From contig JBBBWG010029010.1 of the NCBI GenBank assembly GCA_037176905.1, positions 11,198 to 54,878 of the forward strand: 43,681 nt of DNA. The letters are read 5' to 3'. Position numbers and translations under genes: made by a program. The notes beneath the pieces were generated by a model. It searched no databases, had not been told where the DNA came from, and worked only from the letters and a program-made list of their open reading frames with translations. Below are positions 1 through 10,683 of the stretch, piece by piece (positions within the stretch are counted from its first letter, which is position 1; the number at the start of each line of letters is the position of its first letter). The stretch comes from Azolla pinnata (taxonomy: Eukaryota; Streptophyta; Polypodiopsida; Salviniales; Salviniaceae).

Positions 1-1101
1 ACTCTTGAGGATGTGAATCATGTACGAGGCAATGGATATAGCATGTCCTTCTCCTTTCCAGGGCTAAGTAAATTCACATCTAACAGAGATCTGGTTATGG
101 AACAATCTCCATTCCATAGTAACTCCTTCGATTGTTGCAGAAGAAGAGCTTCAAATGGCATGAAAACCAACAGGTACGAAGTGTACAGTCAAGAAGCTTG
201 ACACAACAGATGGAGCCCCTGGGGGATTGCAAAGATCCGAAGTCCTGTTTTCTTTCATGGGCATGCAAAGCTCGTTGATTTTCAAAGGATGAATCGCTGA
301 AGAGTACGTACGACATCTGTTGCACAAAGATGTAGCTTACAGAACTCCTGGGATTCCCCCTAAAAGTTACGCCGATGGTGAAAATCGTGTTTCCAAAGTG
401 CCTTCCTATACATCGTTCATGAGCCCGTGTCGAAATCATCCGTGAAAATGTATAGCATGGACATTTCGAAGGCAGGGTAAGCAAACACATTAATTTGTAT
501 CCAAATCTAAACATGTATATATGCTAACCAGAATTGTGGGCAAGGATTAGCAAAACCAAACAAGACATGGACCAAAAACAGTTTTGCTTCTTGATTTTCA
601 CAGGGCCTAAACATCTGCCCTGACAATGTGCATTGTTCATTTCAATATTCGATCGTGATCTGGATCAAACAAGTTTGAAGGTTCATGCGCCGCTTGCATT
701 GTAGCATTATTTCTTGGAGTGATTGTAGACCAGGTTGATGATTTTGCTTTGCGTCCGATTGAAGGCGAACCTCTTTTTGAATTTGAGGTCGGGATGATCT
801 ACACGACGACGCCAAACTGTCGGTAGCTTTTTATTGAGATTGATGGAAAAAATCGACAAGCCTAGAATGCAGGCGCGGATCAAGCATCCATGCACGGGTT
901 TGCAGAACGGCGTGTCGAATTCTTCGTCGACGAGCAGAGCGATCGAATATAAGGAGGAAGGTCAGGCGAGATTCGTTCTTCCAGTTCCGCGGCAGAAACA
1001 GAGGAAGAATGCCCACTACTAGACTATAGTTCCGATTTCGAGATAGGAATGGATGAAATGGAAGGGGGAGGAGGCGGAGGATGCCGACGGTTCAATCGTG
1101 A
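1..1101. other. Left edge, mostly unassigned DNA
   Basis: Apart from the possible exon at 62-201, I recognise no gene here. Open frames on both strands are short and Cys/Ser-rich and resemble no family I know. The stretch just left of 1102 should contain the 3' untranslated region and poly(A) site of the XTH gene, which runs leftward. No repeat array is visible in this interval, unlike most other intergenic parts of the window. Confidence 0.4.
62..201 (+). CDS. Possible 3'-terminal exon of a gene entering from the left
   Basis: A pyrimidine-rich tract ending in AG (about 45-61) precedes an open frame that reads LSKFTSNRDLVMEQ and ends at a TGA at 199-201. This could be the last exon of a plus-strand gene whose body lies outside the window. 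A GT that could act as a donor follows CAACAG at about 172, so it could also be an internal exon. I do not recognise the peptide. The evidence is only the acceptor-like tract and the open frame, so this is a weak call. Confidence 0.2.
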
Positions 1102-3429
1102 TCACCACGGCGGGATTCCGCACTCGGGCGGCTGGATACGGAAGCGACCTTTGTCGTTGCAGTAGTTGTAGATCGTATACCGTTTGGTGAAGGCAGTGTA
1201 GGACCTCTTCTCGCTGTCGCTGAGGGTGTAGTTGGACCACCAGAAGGAGGTCGTGTTGGCGAAGCACGGAGGCCAGACGGAAGGCTGCTGGACGGCGCAC
1301 GCGTCGATCTGGAACCTGCTAAATGTGGCGGTAAACGGTGCATAAGTGAAGTTGATCTTGTCGAGGCCGCCGCGAGTGGCCCAGTCGTCGCCGTTCCAGA
1401 TGCTGCCGTACACGGCCATGGGCCGCGACGTCGGGTACACCGAGCGCGACGCGGGCGTCCGGCGGTAGATCCGTATCGGTATCTTGTCGACATACCATCT
1501 GCGAGCAACATCATCGGCCAGGTTTAGCTAGCCATTCGATGCAATGCAATTGAATACAACACAATGCGATGCGATGCATGATGTGAAAGGTTAGATGGAT
1601 CGGAGCTTGTTGTCAGGTTAGCATTCATTTGTGTCTGCTCTGCTCTCCTAAGCTATGGCGATGCAGATTCAGATGCAGATGCAGATGCAGATTCAGATGC
1701 AGATGCGATGCAATGCAGTGGATGATGCGAATGCGGAAGGTTTGATCGATCGGAGCCTGTTGTCAAGTTAGCATTTCATCCAGGTCTGCTCTGCTAAGCT
1801 ATACATGGGCGATGCAATGCATAATGTCGAAAGGTTAAGATGGATCGGACGTTGTTTGTCAGTCACGTTAGCATTCGTTCTTGTCTGCTCTTCTCTCCTA
1901 AGCTATGGCGATGCAGATGCAGATGCAGATGCACGATGCGGAAGGTCTGATCGATCGGAGCCTGTGTTGTCAGGTTAGCATTCATCCCAGGTCTGCTCTG
2001 CTAGGTTATATACGGGCAATGCAACGCAATGCGATTGCATAACGTGGAAAGGTTAAGATGGATCAGAGCTTGTTGTCAGGTTAGCAATTCACCCATCCCT
2101 ACTCTGCTCTGCTCTGCTCTGCTCTGCTCTGCTCTGATCGGCTAAGCTCTGGCGATGCAAAATGCAAGTGCAGATAGTGCAACGCATGTGAAACAAAAAG
2201 GTTGGATTTCGATGGGAGGGCGCCCGACATGATCTGGTTGGGTGTCCAGAGGAGCGAGTAGGTGTGGAAGGTGGTGGTGGGGTCGAACCAGAGGTACGTG
2301 CGGTGCTCGCGATCCGCCTTCCCGTTGATGTACACGTTGGTCTGCAGGATCCACGGCTGGCCCGTGACGTTGCCGAGGAACTCGAAGTCGAGCTCGTCCC
2401 ACACTGTCGTCGACGCCGTCCGGTGCGAGCTCATCTGCAAACGAAAAAGCCGGAGCAGAAGCAAAAAAGCCCGGAGCAGAAGAAAGCGGGCATCAGAACC
2501 GATCTTCCCGATTCGTTTGGGGTTTCGATAGCTACGCGGCCCGATCCGACGGCTTACGCACGTAGAAGGCGACGATGACGCCGGCCGAGTAGCTGGGGAC
2601 GAGCCGGATGGTGCTGCTGACGAACCCGCGGATGTAGCGATTGAACGAGCGGAAGCCTGAGCCTGCGAAATTCGAATCGACCGCGGGGTTAGTATGCATG
2701 TTATATAGTTAGTTAGATGGATCGATCGATGCAGATAGATAGATAGATAGATAGGTACAACCATCCAAGGTGGGTTGCTATCGAGGACTAAGATTGAGAT
2801 TGTACTAGTCTTTAGGGGTTATTCCTTTCTTCGCCATAACTTTTCACTGGCGACTGAAGCTTTGTTGTTGTGGGTTATCTTACGATTTGTACGCTGGCCA
2901 GTTTAGCTGATCTTCGTTTGTATCATTTCGTAATTGATAGAAGGGGTCTGGTTAGAAAAGAAGAGAACGGACGGACGGACAAACAGGTCAAAATTCACGA
3001 GTATCGAAGCCCCGAACACGGGCGAGCAGAAGCAGAAGCAGTAGCAGCAACAGCAGTGGCAGTTAGTATCAGTTAGTAGCAGTTAAGGTTAGTAGTATGA
3101 ACAAATGCGAGCAGTTAGTAGTAGTATGAACAAAGTATCATGAATATAGTGTATTGGTTAGATTTGTTCATGGTAATAGTAAAAGGTCATGGGTTCCACA
3201 GTTAGTAGCAGTTAGTAGTAGTAGTACCGGTGTTTTTGTCGAGTGTGAGGTTAAGGTTGTAGCCTCGGTTAAAGATAGCGGTGTTCTGGCTGCTCCAACC
3301 GACGTAGTAGTATTGCGAGAAGCGGGCGGCCGCGATGGTCGGGATGCCGGCCATGGCTGGCAATGCCAGAATGGCCGCCAACACGAGCCCGAGCCCGAGC
3401 CCGAGGACGAGGATCAGAATCTTCTTCAT
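1102..3429 (-). CDS. XTH: Xyloglucan endotransglucosylase/hydrolase (XTH, GH16)
   Basis: Secreted wall enzyme that cuts and religates xyloglucan. Exons, minus strand: 3429-3228, 2662-2562, 2434-2229, 1498-1102. All introns are GT-AG and the phases agree, giving 301 aa, the usual family length. A Lys-Lys start and a Leu-rich signal peptide occupy residues 1-28. The GH16 active-site motif [10 protein letters not shown] is at 114-123, so Glu115 is the expected nucleophile, Asp117 the helper and Glu119 the acid/base. The conserved N-glycosylation site NVT follows at 123. Downstream are the donor-subsite stretch [17 protein letters not shown], the [11 protein letters not shown] loop, and the Cys-containing C-terminal XET domain ending in PPECGIPPW. 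The residue before DEL is Trp where most XTHs have His. The first in-frame ATG at 3429 is used because the preceding codon is GTG. Exon 2 has a non-canonical donor context (gtgcgt) chosen to keep the frame. Confidence 0.93.
1560..2170. repeat. Degenerate tandem array filling XTH intron 3
   Basis: Intron 3 (1499-2228) is built from about five copies of a unit with the landmarks GATCGGAGC, TTGTCAGGTTAGCATT, TCTGCTCTGCT and GATGCAGATGCAG. The GTTAGCA anchor occurs near 1617, 1767, 1867, 1974 and 2080, giving spacings of about 150, 100, 107 and 106 bp. Copies differ by small indels and by expansion of GATGCA and CTCTG microsatellites. It is non-coding and is removed by splicing. Confidence 0.85.
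2102..2136. repeat. (CTCTG)n microsatellite
   Basis: Seven perfect pentanucleotide units lie inside XTH intron 3, at the end nearest exon 3. Confidence 0.95.
2732..2753. repeat. (GATA)n microsatellite in XTH intron 1
   Basis: A short AGAT/GATA tetranucleotide run in the first intron of the XTH gene (2663-3227). Confidence 0.85.
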
Positions 3430-4150
3430 CACCGTTCGGAGAGTCCGAATCAGGATCGCAGCGATTACAGTTTGCGGCTAGATTGAAGCTTTTCCTCGGC
3501 TACGACATCGACATCGGCGCTTCTACTCGGTCAAGCTCTCTGCTGCTTCGGCTTCTGGTTCTGCTTCTGCTTCTGCTTCTGCTTCTACTTCTGCTTCTAC
3601 TTCGGCTTCTGCTCGTGGAAGCAGACGAATCGGAGGCGGCTTCATGATGTCGTGCCCAAGGAGTTGCTCGATTAATTTAACAACCGAAGGGGTGTCGATC
3701 GAGCACACAATCAGACAGACAGATCGCTCTCTCCGTGTTGCCAAGGGTGGGGTCCTACGAATCCCCCCGATAGCAGATTTCGCCGCCTTGAACTTTCTCT
3801 GATGCTCCTTGCTAAATGTAGCTGGATTCTCGCCACTCCTCCGACACTCTCCGTTTCGATATTATAATGCCCCCCTCACCCCAAAAGTCCGACTCGCTGA
3901 TCTAGCAATAGCTTCTCTTCGTACGGGCACACGTGGATGGGGGGTCGAGGGGACAAGATCCTTCTTCCGCTGATTGAGATTCGGCCCTCGAAACCGCTCA
4001 ACTCTTGCAACCATATCCGCGCGAATACGCAATCTAAGTTAAAAACCGCTTCTGGCTCTGTTTGATCGTCGTTAAAACAACAGGCTGTAAGAAAAATCAG
4101 AAGCAAAAGTCAGCCGACTCGAATCCAGGCTCATCTCTTTTCTTCTTCTA
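3430..4150. other. XTH upstream region with GCTTCT-type repeat
   Basis: This lies 5' of the XTH start codon. From 3541 to 3614 there is an imperfect hexanucleotide repeat of GCTTCT (GAAGCA on the XTH sense strand). It probably belongs to the leader, where purine-rich repeats are common. An AT-rich ATTATAAT lies at 3861-3868, about 430 bp upstream of the ATG, and could be a TATA-like element. That is a guess from composition only. No convincing coding sequence is present. Confidence 0.4.
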
Positions 4151-4282
4151 GCGAGTGCCGAGAGCTCGATCGAACCGAGCAGCATGCCCGTGCTACAGTC
4201 TGTTTTCTCGACCGTGCTCTTACGGTCGTGCTGGCTTGCTCGCCTTCAACCGACTTGGGTTGCGTAGAGAGCATTTCCAATC

Positions 4283-4502
4283 GACATATAAATCAATCAA
4301 TCAATCAATCAAACAATCATCAGTCAATCAATCAATCCATCAATCAATCCAACAGCAGTCAATGGATGAATCAATCCAACAGCAATCAATGGATGAATCA
4401 ATCCAACAGCAATCAATGGATGAATCAATCCAACATCAACCAATGGATGAATCAATCCAGCATCAACCAATGAATGAATCAATCCAGCATCAATCAATGA
4501 AT
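4283..4502. repeat. (AATC)n microsatellite followed by a 27-bp minisatellite
   Basis: AATC tetranucleotides run from about 4283 to 4350. Five tandem 27-bp units then follow at 4361-4387, 4388-4414, 4415-4441, 4442-4468 and 4469-4495, plus a partial unit to 4502. Each begins AATGGATGAATCAATCC. Because 27 is divisible by three, the array is open in more than one frame and spells nine-residue repeats such as MDESIQQQS. I treat this as a by-product of the repeat, not a gene. Confidence 0.92.
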
Positions 4503-4687
4503 CTACGCGTACACCTATCTATGCATCTACAGGTTGGGACGAACAATAAGTGTGTACCACGGTAATGAGAACCGGAGAGTGGGGTCAAACGGCACGGCCT
4601 AGTGTGAAACCGAACCGATGAAGAAAACCCTACAAATTCAGGACAGTCGCGTCGAGCGCTTCGTCCCTGTTCTGCTGCATTTTAGGG

Positions 4688-5047
4688 TTAGGGTTTCGCG
4701 GCCTCCTCCTCTGCGCACGGCGTGAGCTCCTCCTCCCGCCGTCCCTTCTCCCTCGCCGAGCTGTGATGAAACAGATCTTTCCAACACTTGGGCTGATTCA
4801 CTCGCTGGTGATGCCAAAACCCTGTCGCTGCGTTCTTTCTGAGCTCTTTGGCAAAGGGGAGAAAGAAGCCGAGAGGAGGCGGAGGAGGCAACGACGACAT
4901 GATGGTTTGAGGGAGGCGCGGGAATGTGGAAGGAAGGGCTTGAGATTTCTGAAGAGCTCGCGAGGTGCGCTCGGTCTTCCGTGCAGGATCTGGGGCATAT
5001 CTATGTATGCGGGTAGCGGCCGTGTGATGATGAACAAGAGTATTCAT
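4688..5047 (-). CDS. Doubtful ORF of unknown function, 119 aa
   Basis: An open frame of 119 codons ends AAKP at a TAA formed by an AAACCCTAA telomere-like motif. Its middle part reads MSSLPPPPPLGFFLPFAKEL and then a Trp/His-rich stretch with WHHQR. I do not recognise it. The opposite strand is also open for 108 codons (4763-5089), with an Arg-rich core, and starts just downstream of a TAGGGTTAGGGTTT telobox, which plant housekeeping promoters often carry. At most one strand is likely to be real. No splice structure or homology supports either. Confidence 0.2.
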   Translation of the reverse strand: MNTLVHHHTAATRIHRYAPDPARKTERTSRALQKSQALPSTFPRLPQTIMSSLPPPPPLGFFLPFAKELRKNAATGFWHHQRVNQPKCWKDLFHHSSAREKGRREEELTPCAEEEAAKP

Positions 5048-6834
5048 ATCTTAGGACACCTTCGGACATGGCTGCGAAGCCGTGGATGAGATGAAAACTT
5101 GGTTGTCTGATGGCTCAGACCCTTCCTGCCAAAACCCTAGATTTCTGAGTCCAAAGTGGTGGTGATATCCTCATTTCCTTGACGCATCTTGATTGTTGAT
5201 GAGAAGCAGTATGTGCATTTTGATTGTGTAGGCGTGTTGCGAGACAAATTGAGCAGAAATGCAAACAAAAGTGTTGGTTAGGCTTCTCGATTTTGTCTGC
5301 AGTCAATGCGTGTTTTCCGTCTCTGCGGGGCGTAGCACCTGGGCTCCACCCGGGCAGTGCTTCCTTCCTCGCTCACTCATCGAGCTGAGTGATCCAAATG
5401 GAATGCCTTGCCCTGCCTATTCTATGGCGAGCTCTACACGTGATTTACAATCTCTTGACCGGAGCTGTCTTTCGATTCTCGAAGTGGCAAGGTCCATGTC
5501 TGGGTTGGAAAATTCTAGGGGTAGTCTATGTATGCCTTGCACAGTTGCTACCGGCAATTCCTCGTGCTTGCTAGATATGGACGGCTGATTTATTTCATGG
5601 CTTTTAGCCAGGATTTGAAGCGGTTTTGGAATTGGGGTTCGATTTGGGCTCCTAATATTCCAACGCTCAAAGAGGTACACAGCTAGACCATTCTCGCATA
5701 CAATGTAGATTGCCGTGGAAATGCTGGAAGCATGGCGATGCTCAATGCATTGTTGGCCTACATCAGACCGAAGTGGGACTTGGCATTGTCTGCTATCCGA
5801 GCTTCAAATTGTTCTAACCTGCCAATGCATCATCATCATCATCATCATCATCATCGCTGGTTTTGCTCTTCAATCGTACGATGTCAACTCTTGGCATCTC
5901 CATTGATTTTGGCTCATCAGTTGTCAGAATGTGCCTTCCGATACCATCCGTGATTGATTTCAGCTCATCATTTTCTGGGGACGGGTCTGATTCAGCTCAT
6001 CACATTGTGTGGAGTGTCTTGCCAAAGCGATTCTAAGAATGTTCTGCCTATGTTTCGTAAAGAACATGCGGAGCTTGTATATACGACTTGCTGGTGCACT
6101 TAGGGATTGTAATTAGACTGAGCTAGGCAAGTTTACCGAAAATCGAGAATCGGTTCAGGACTGTTGTAATTTCTGATGAAGAGCCGTGAATACCGTCATC
6201 TACATGCTTTGAAGATAGCAATCTTGAACATGTACTCAATTTTTTGTTGAATGTATTACATATAATCTCTTTGATAAGTTTGCAAGTTGATCCTCACGAT
6301 TTTTTTGCAGACCGACTCGCAACTAAGTTTTTTTGCATAACAATTGACAAGTTGCAATTTCTTTGATCATCTAGCTTATATCATTCTGTTCATTGTTCTT
6401 GTTAATATACAACCTTTGCTGATTGACCTTATATTAATTATTCAAGCAAGGCATGGAAAATTTGTATTGCCTTAGAATAAAAAAGAAACGATGTGATGGT
6501 TATCAATCAAATGGTTTATAGAGCTCTGATATTTTAGATTTGGTTAAACAATCATCGTCTCTTTCTTTAATGCAACAAGGGTTTTAAATGTTGATCCAAG
6601 AATTTTGCTAAGATTAAATGTGAACATATGCAAATGGCGGGCTGAAATGAGTGTGGACTTAACCAAGGGCTTCTTGTATAAGACTTTGCATGAACGGGAT
6701 ACTGTTGGGAATTTGATATCTAGCTAAAACCTAACAATAAAACCAAGTATGCACTTAAAGGTAGATGATTCTTTCACCAAAATGGCTTTGAACTGGGGAA
6801 TGTCGGCTGAATCGCGATTGGGGCTAAGCTAAAG

Positions 6835-7100
6835 CAGAGGTTAGGACTAGGCTGAAAGTTTAGGGTTGGGGTTAAAGTTTGGGCTAGGGTTAGGGTCAAG
6901 TATGGAGGGAGCATCAAATCTCTAGGTCATGTTTATGGGCTAAGAATGAGATTAGGGTTATACTTTAGGTAAAGATGAAAGTTAGGGTTAGAGATCAAGA
7001 TTGGGATAGGATTATGGTTAGGGTTAAGTTTAGTGTTGGGGTTTGGGGCTTACAATTGGGTTAGCATGAAGGTTGTGGTGAGGGTTTGGGTTAAGAGTGC
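6835..7100. repeat. Degenerate interstitial telomere-like DNA
   Basis: The sequence is dominated by variants of GGGTTAGGGTT, GGGTTAAAGTTTGGG and AGGGTTTGGG in one orientation. It is too diverged to be recent telomere and resembles interstitial telomeric repeat that has expanded and mutated locally. Confidence 0.75.
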
Positions 7101-7282
7101 CATTCTGGTTTTTGATTGTAATGTCTACTTTGCCCCGATGAAATGTCTATCGAAGATGTGATGTCGTTGGTCGGAGAGGATCATCAAAATCGTAGGAATT
7201 CAATTGGCTAAATCAAGAATTGCTGGTTGCCGGAGTTTGTGGAATCATCATCAGTCAGGAATCGGTTGTCATCAGATCCACA

Positions 7283-7525
7283 TTCGATCGAGATTAAGAA
7301 AGTTAATCAGAAGATGAACTAGGAGTAGGGTTAATCAAAGATTAAGGAGATTGCCATGGATTAGGAATCAGTTATCATCGAATCCAGACCGAACGAGCGG
7401 TCGGGAAGCAGCTCTTAAACCAAAGATGGATGAGAAGCACGGAGTCCTACCTTCGATCAAGATTAAGGGAGTTAATCGGAAGATCAAATAAATAGGAGTA
7501 GGGTTAATCAAGGATTAAGGAGATT
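7283..7525 (+). repeat. Pair of about 70-bp direct repeats
   Basis: Copies at about 7283-7352 and 7452-7525 share TTCGATC, AGATTAAG, GTTAATC, AGGAGTAGGGTTAATCAA and GATTAAGGAGATT. They differ by a few substitutions and one short insertion. Offset is about 170 bp. Non-coding. Confidence 0.85.
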
Positions 7526-7730
7526 CATCGAAAGCCGATTAGGGAGGAAACGAGCGTGATTAACAGTAATGATCTCGGAATTTTTTTGATTTAGGAAGAA
7601 ATTAGTGGCTCTTTGATTTGTCTTCCAAATCCTGATGAAAATTGAAATCCTCTCAGTCTTCGTTTTCCCGCCGAGACGGAGACGGAGGAAAATACACAGA
7701 GATCGAGATCGAGCTCGATCTGAGCCAGCG

Positions 7731-9245
7731 ATGGCGGGGCCTCAGATCCTTCGTTCCGGAGATGGTAACCTTCCTTCCTTCCTCTTCCTCCTCCTGCTTC
7801 TTCTTCTTCCTTCTTCTTCTTCTTCTTCTTCTTCTTCTTCTCCTCACGGAGGTGGAAAACGTCTACTAGGCTCGTTCCGCTCGTTCCGGCGATGCCGGAG
7901 ATGGTATCTCCTTCCTCTTCTCTCGTCTTATTGCTGCCGTATGACATAGCCGCGCGCTCCTCGCAGGTATGCCACATTGCTAATGGCGATGGATCACACA
8001 TGCCGCGCACCGCGCTCGTCGCATTCTCCCCCTATGCCTTCCTTCCTTCTCGTCTTTCCTGCGAGCGCATCCTTTGTTTCGTTGTTCCTCCATCCTTTTG
8101 ATCTGGCCTTTCTACGGATGTCTTCCGAACCTGCGCGGGTGTTCCTAAATGTTGCTCTCGTTTTCCCTTCTTTTTTTTTTCGAACTGTGTCTCAGGTTGG
8201 GAGATCGTTAACGAAGATGGTTTGATCTACAAGAGGCGAAAGAAGGAGGTGAAAGACCCTCCCGCTCCCGCTCAGATGCAAGAAGCTTCCACACAGAAAC
8301 TTCACGATGATGCTCGCTGGCGGCGCGAGAGAAAGAAAGCTGCGCTTCGGAAGCTGAAATCAAGGTATGAATGCCCTTACTACGTAAATACTCGGAGGAT
8401 TAGGGCTTCCATCAGAGGACAGACTCAGCTACTTTCAAACTTTAGAAGTATCACCTTTGTAGATGCATTTTGTTGACAGGATACAAAAGATATTTCAAAT
8501 AGAAGTACTTATTTTTCAGTTTTAGTTATATTTCATTCAACTGAATTTCTTTAAAAGATGTTAGAGCAAGTCTCCCTAGGGATTCATATGCAAATTCTGC
8601 TTAAGTGCTTGAAGATATTCTATGTTTTTGACTAGTGAAAATTATTTTAGCTGCACGGGACACGATTTAGTCTTGCATATGTTTAAATGATGCCTCATTA
8701 CCTCAATTGTATCTTTTGGTTAAGGTATCTTGCCGAGATTGATGAATGGGAGAAAATTTTTGAGAGGCTAGAGAAGCCCTCCGGATGCAAGAATTTTCAA
8801 AACGATGTCCCTGAACTTGCAGCTTCTCAAGATCCAGGAATTAATGTTTCAGGAAAGCAGTTTGGGACCTTAATTGAGAAGCTTTCATGTGAGGTATGCT
8901 TTTTCAAATTATAGCATAGGTTTGTGCAGAAAATGGTACATACAAGGTCAAGACTGGATGTAATCAGTCTACCTATGTCCATGTTTAGTGTTCGCATATA
9001 TAAGAGTTATTGTGTTGTAATGTAATGTTTCCCAATTTCCTTCTTTCTCTTTGATTATGCAGGTGGAGCAACTCGAGATGTTCTTGCAGGAATTTGAGGC
9101 ATTGTGCTGTGATTGTGAGTATTTATGTCAGCGTCCAGATGAGTATGGAGAGTTCTATGACAAGATTAAAAGTCCCATATCAATGATAAAGGCTTTCGAA
9201 GTTGATGATGGGTCTCCATCAGCTGAACTAGAAAAAACTCCATAG
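7731..9245 (+). CDS. Uncharacterised plant protein with WEIVNEDG motif, coiled-coil-like
   Basis: Exons at 7731-7764, 8196-8364, 8725-8893 and 9063-9245 join with consistent phases and GT-AG borders to give 184 aa. The protein begins MAGPQILRSGDG and continues WEIVNEDGLIYKRRKK. A basic, helix-prone segment (about 45-65) and an acidic helical segment (YLAEIDEWEKIFERLEKP, about 68-85) follow. The second half has a long amphipathic stretch (VEQLEMFLQEFEALCCDCEY) with a CCDCEYLC cysteine cluster. No signal peptide or membrane segment is visible. I cannot assign a function. The lysine/arginine block could be a nuclear signal or a nucleic-acid contact, which is speculation. The start lies in a good plant context (gcgATGGCG). 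Intron 1 carries a long TTC tract. The gene is convergent with the DGD1-like gene. Confidence 0.75.
7790..7842 (+). repeat. (TTC)n microsatellite in intron 1
   Basis: A pyrimidine TTC/CTC run in the first intron (7765-8195) of the uncharacterised gene. It produces long spurious Ser, Phe, Leu, Lys or Arg homopolymer frames on both strands. Confidence 0.9.
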
Positions 9246-10683
9246 AATTAGATTCAGTAGTATGTACATAAAAATAGTGACGTTGAAGGTTATCAACTCG
9301 TGGATAACCATGCGTTTTTCACTATATCCTTGTGTGCTTCCTTTATATTCTTCAGATAAGGACGGGAAACCTCATGTAATATTGATTTTTTTTATCGGTC
9401 TGGGCCCTCCCAATTGGCATTAGAGGCAGATGTTAGCTGTGTTGATCTAGCATGCAACTCTTTCAATGTGTGCTGGAAAACTGTTCTGATGTAAAAATAC
9501 TCAATCACCATCGAAGAAATAATTCCGAGGTATATATATGTGATGTACGCAGTATTAACTGTCACTATGTCTTGAGCTGGATGGTATGATGTTTGAACAC
9601 TAAACCCAGATTTGTTGAGCCATGTGCTGCAGCTCAAGTTCACCATTTGTGATCAACTCATTAAAACTGGCTGTGATAGTTGTTCTCTCATTGAACGTTC
9701 ATTTGTGCAGCCTCTGTTCAAGATTCTGTCCTGAGTGCAAATTCTTCGACTCAACTTTAACCTTTACATAAAACTATGGATTGTGTTTTTTCTGATGCAG
9801 AAAATCATGGTATGGATTGTACCTGATGGCTAATATACTTTTTTGATATACATCATGAATCCCAGAATTGTTTTGATTGCCAAATGATGTGGGTTGGAAT
9901 CTGATTTCTGCATCTTCAAGGAAATCAATTCCAAGCCATTATTTCATGTAAGTCCCCTTAGCTTTCTTCCACTAGTTTCAACACTATTTTTGTGGATGAT
10001 TTATGATTACATCGTTCGTTTGAAGATTGTTTCATTGCCCTCTTCCAATGTAACAATCAAATTGACACTAATACTTGTTTTTGAAGAAGAAGAAGAAGAA
10101 GATGATGCCCTCACTTCAGAAAACCTTTGAATTCTCCATTCCCTTTTTTGTTCTAAATGACTAGTGAGTTTGCCACAATATATGAGCTCACGGAGCATGT
10201 TTGCATCCATAGCTATAACTACTTTGATGGTAAGGGTAACATTCAAGCTTCTGAACACAGATCAATCAAATCTCCCGCCCCTGGGATTATTTGAAGACGA
10301 TCTGCGTACATAAAAACCCTCTACATCTCTGTTGTGATAGCACTGAAAAAGATGGGAGAACGTAGATGCAAAAAGCCATCCAAAACAGGCTGTTCTATTT
10401 TTCAAAGAAAATTTTGCCTGAAGTAAATTGTTCTTCCTTAATTGATTCATTAATCTATGACACCCAACAAAGTATGTACAGAGAAATCCGTGGTGGTTTT
10501 GGATAAGGCATATCATATCTTATGGCGTTAAATCTGAAGGTAATTGTGAGGGGCTAATCAACACCAAAGAGGTTTCACATGATTACAGAAGCTTCTCAAA
10601 AAACAGAAACAATATGCTCTGCAGCACTACAAAAGCCAAAGTTATCATGCACCCATATGATACACAGCTAACAAATCAGCATA
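9246..10683. other. Convergent intergenic region
   Basis: This lies between the 3' end of the plus-strand gene ending at 9245 and the 3' end of the minus-strand DGD1-like gene ending at 10684. It should contain both 3' untranslated regions. It is AT-rich, with a short (GAA)n at about 10084-10102. I see no coding exon or array. Confidence 0.5.

Larger units (their letters stand above)
5100..7730. other. Intergenic, no recognisable gene
   Basis: Open frames are short and unlike known proteins. The stretch holds a (CAT)n run at 5827-5855, AT-rich DNA at about 6200-6550, degenerate TTAGGG-like DNA at 6835-7100 and a pair of direct repeats at 7283-7525. The last 150 bp should include the promoter and leader of the plus-strand gene starting at 7731, but no clear core element stands out. 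Confidence 0.5.

Noticed and set aside
7591-8010. 139-codon minus-strand frame with Lys/Glu runs
   Set aside because: It is the antisense of the TTC tract in intron 1 of the uncharacterised gene.
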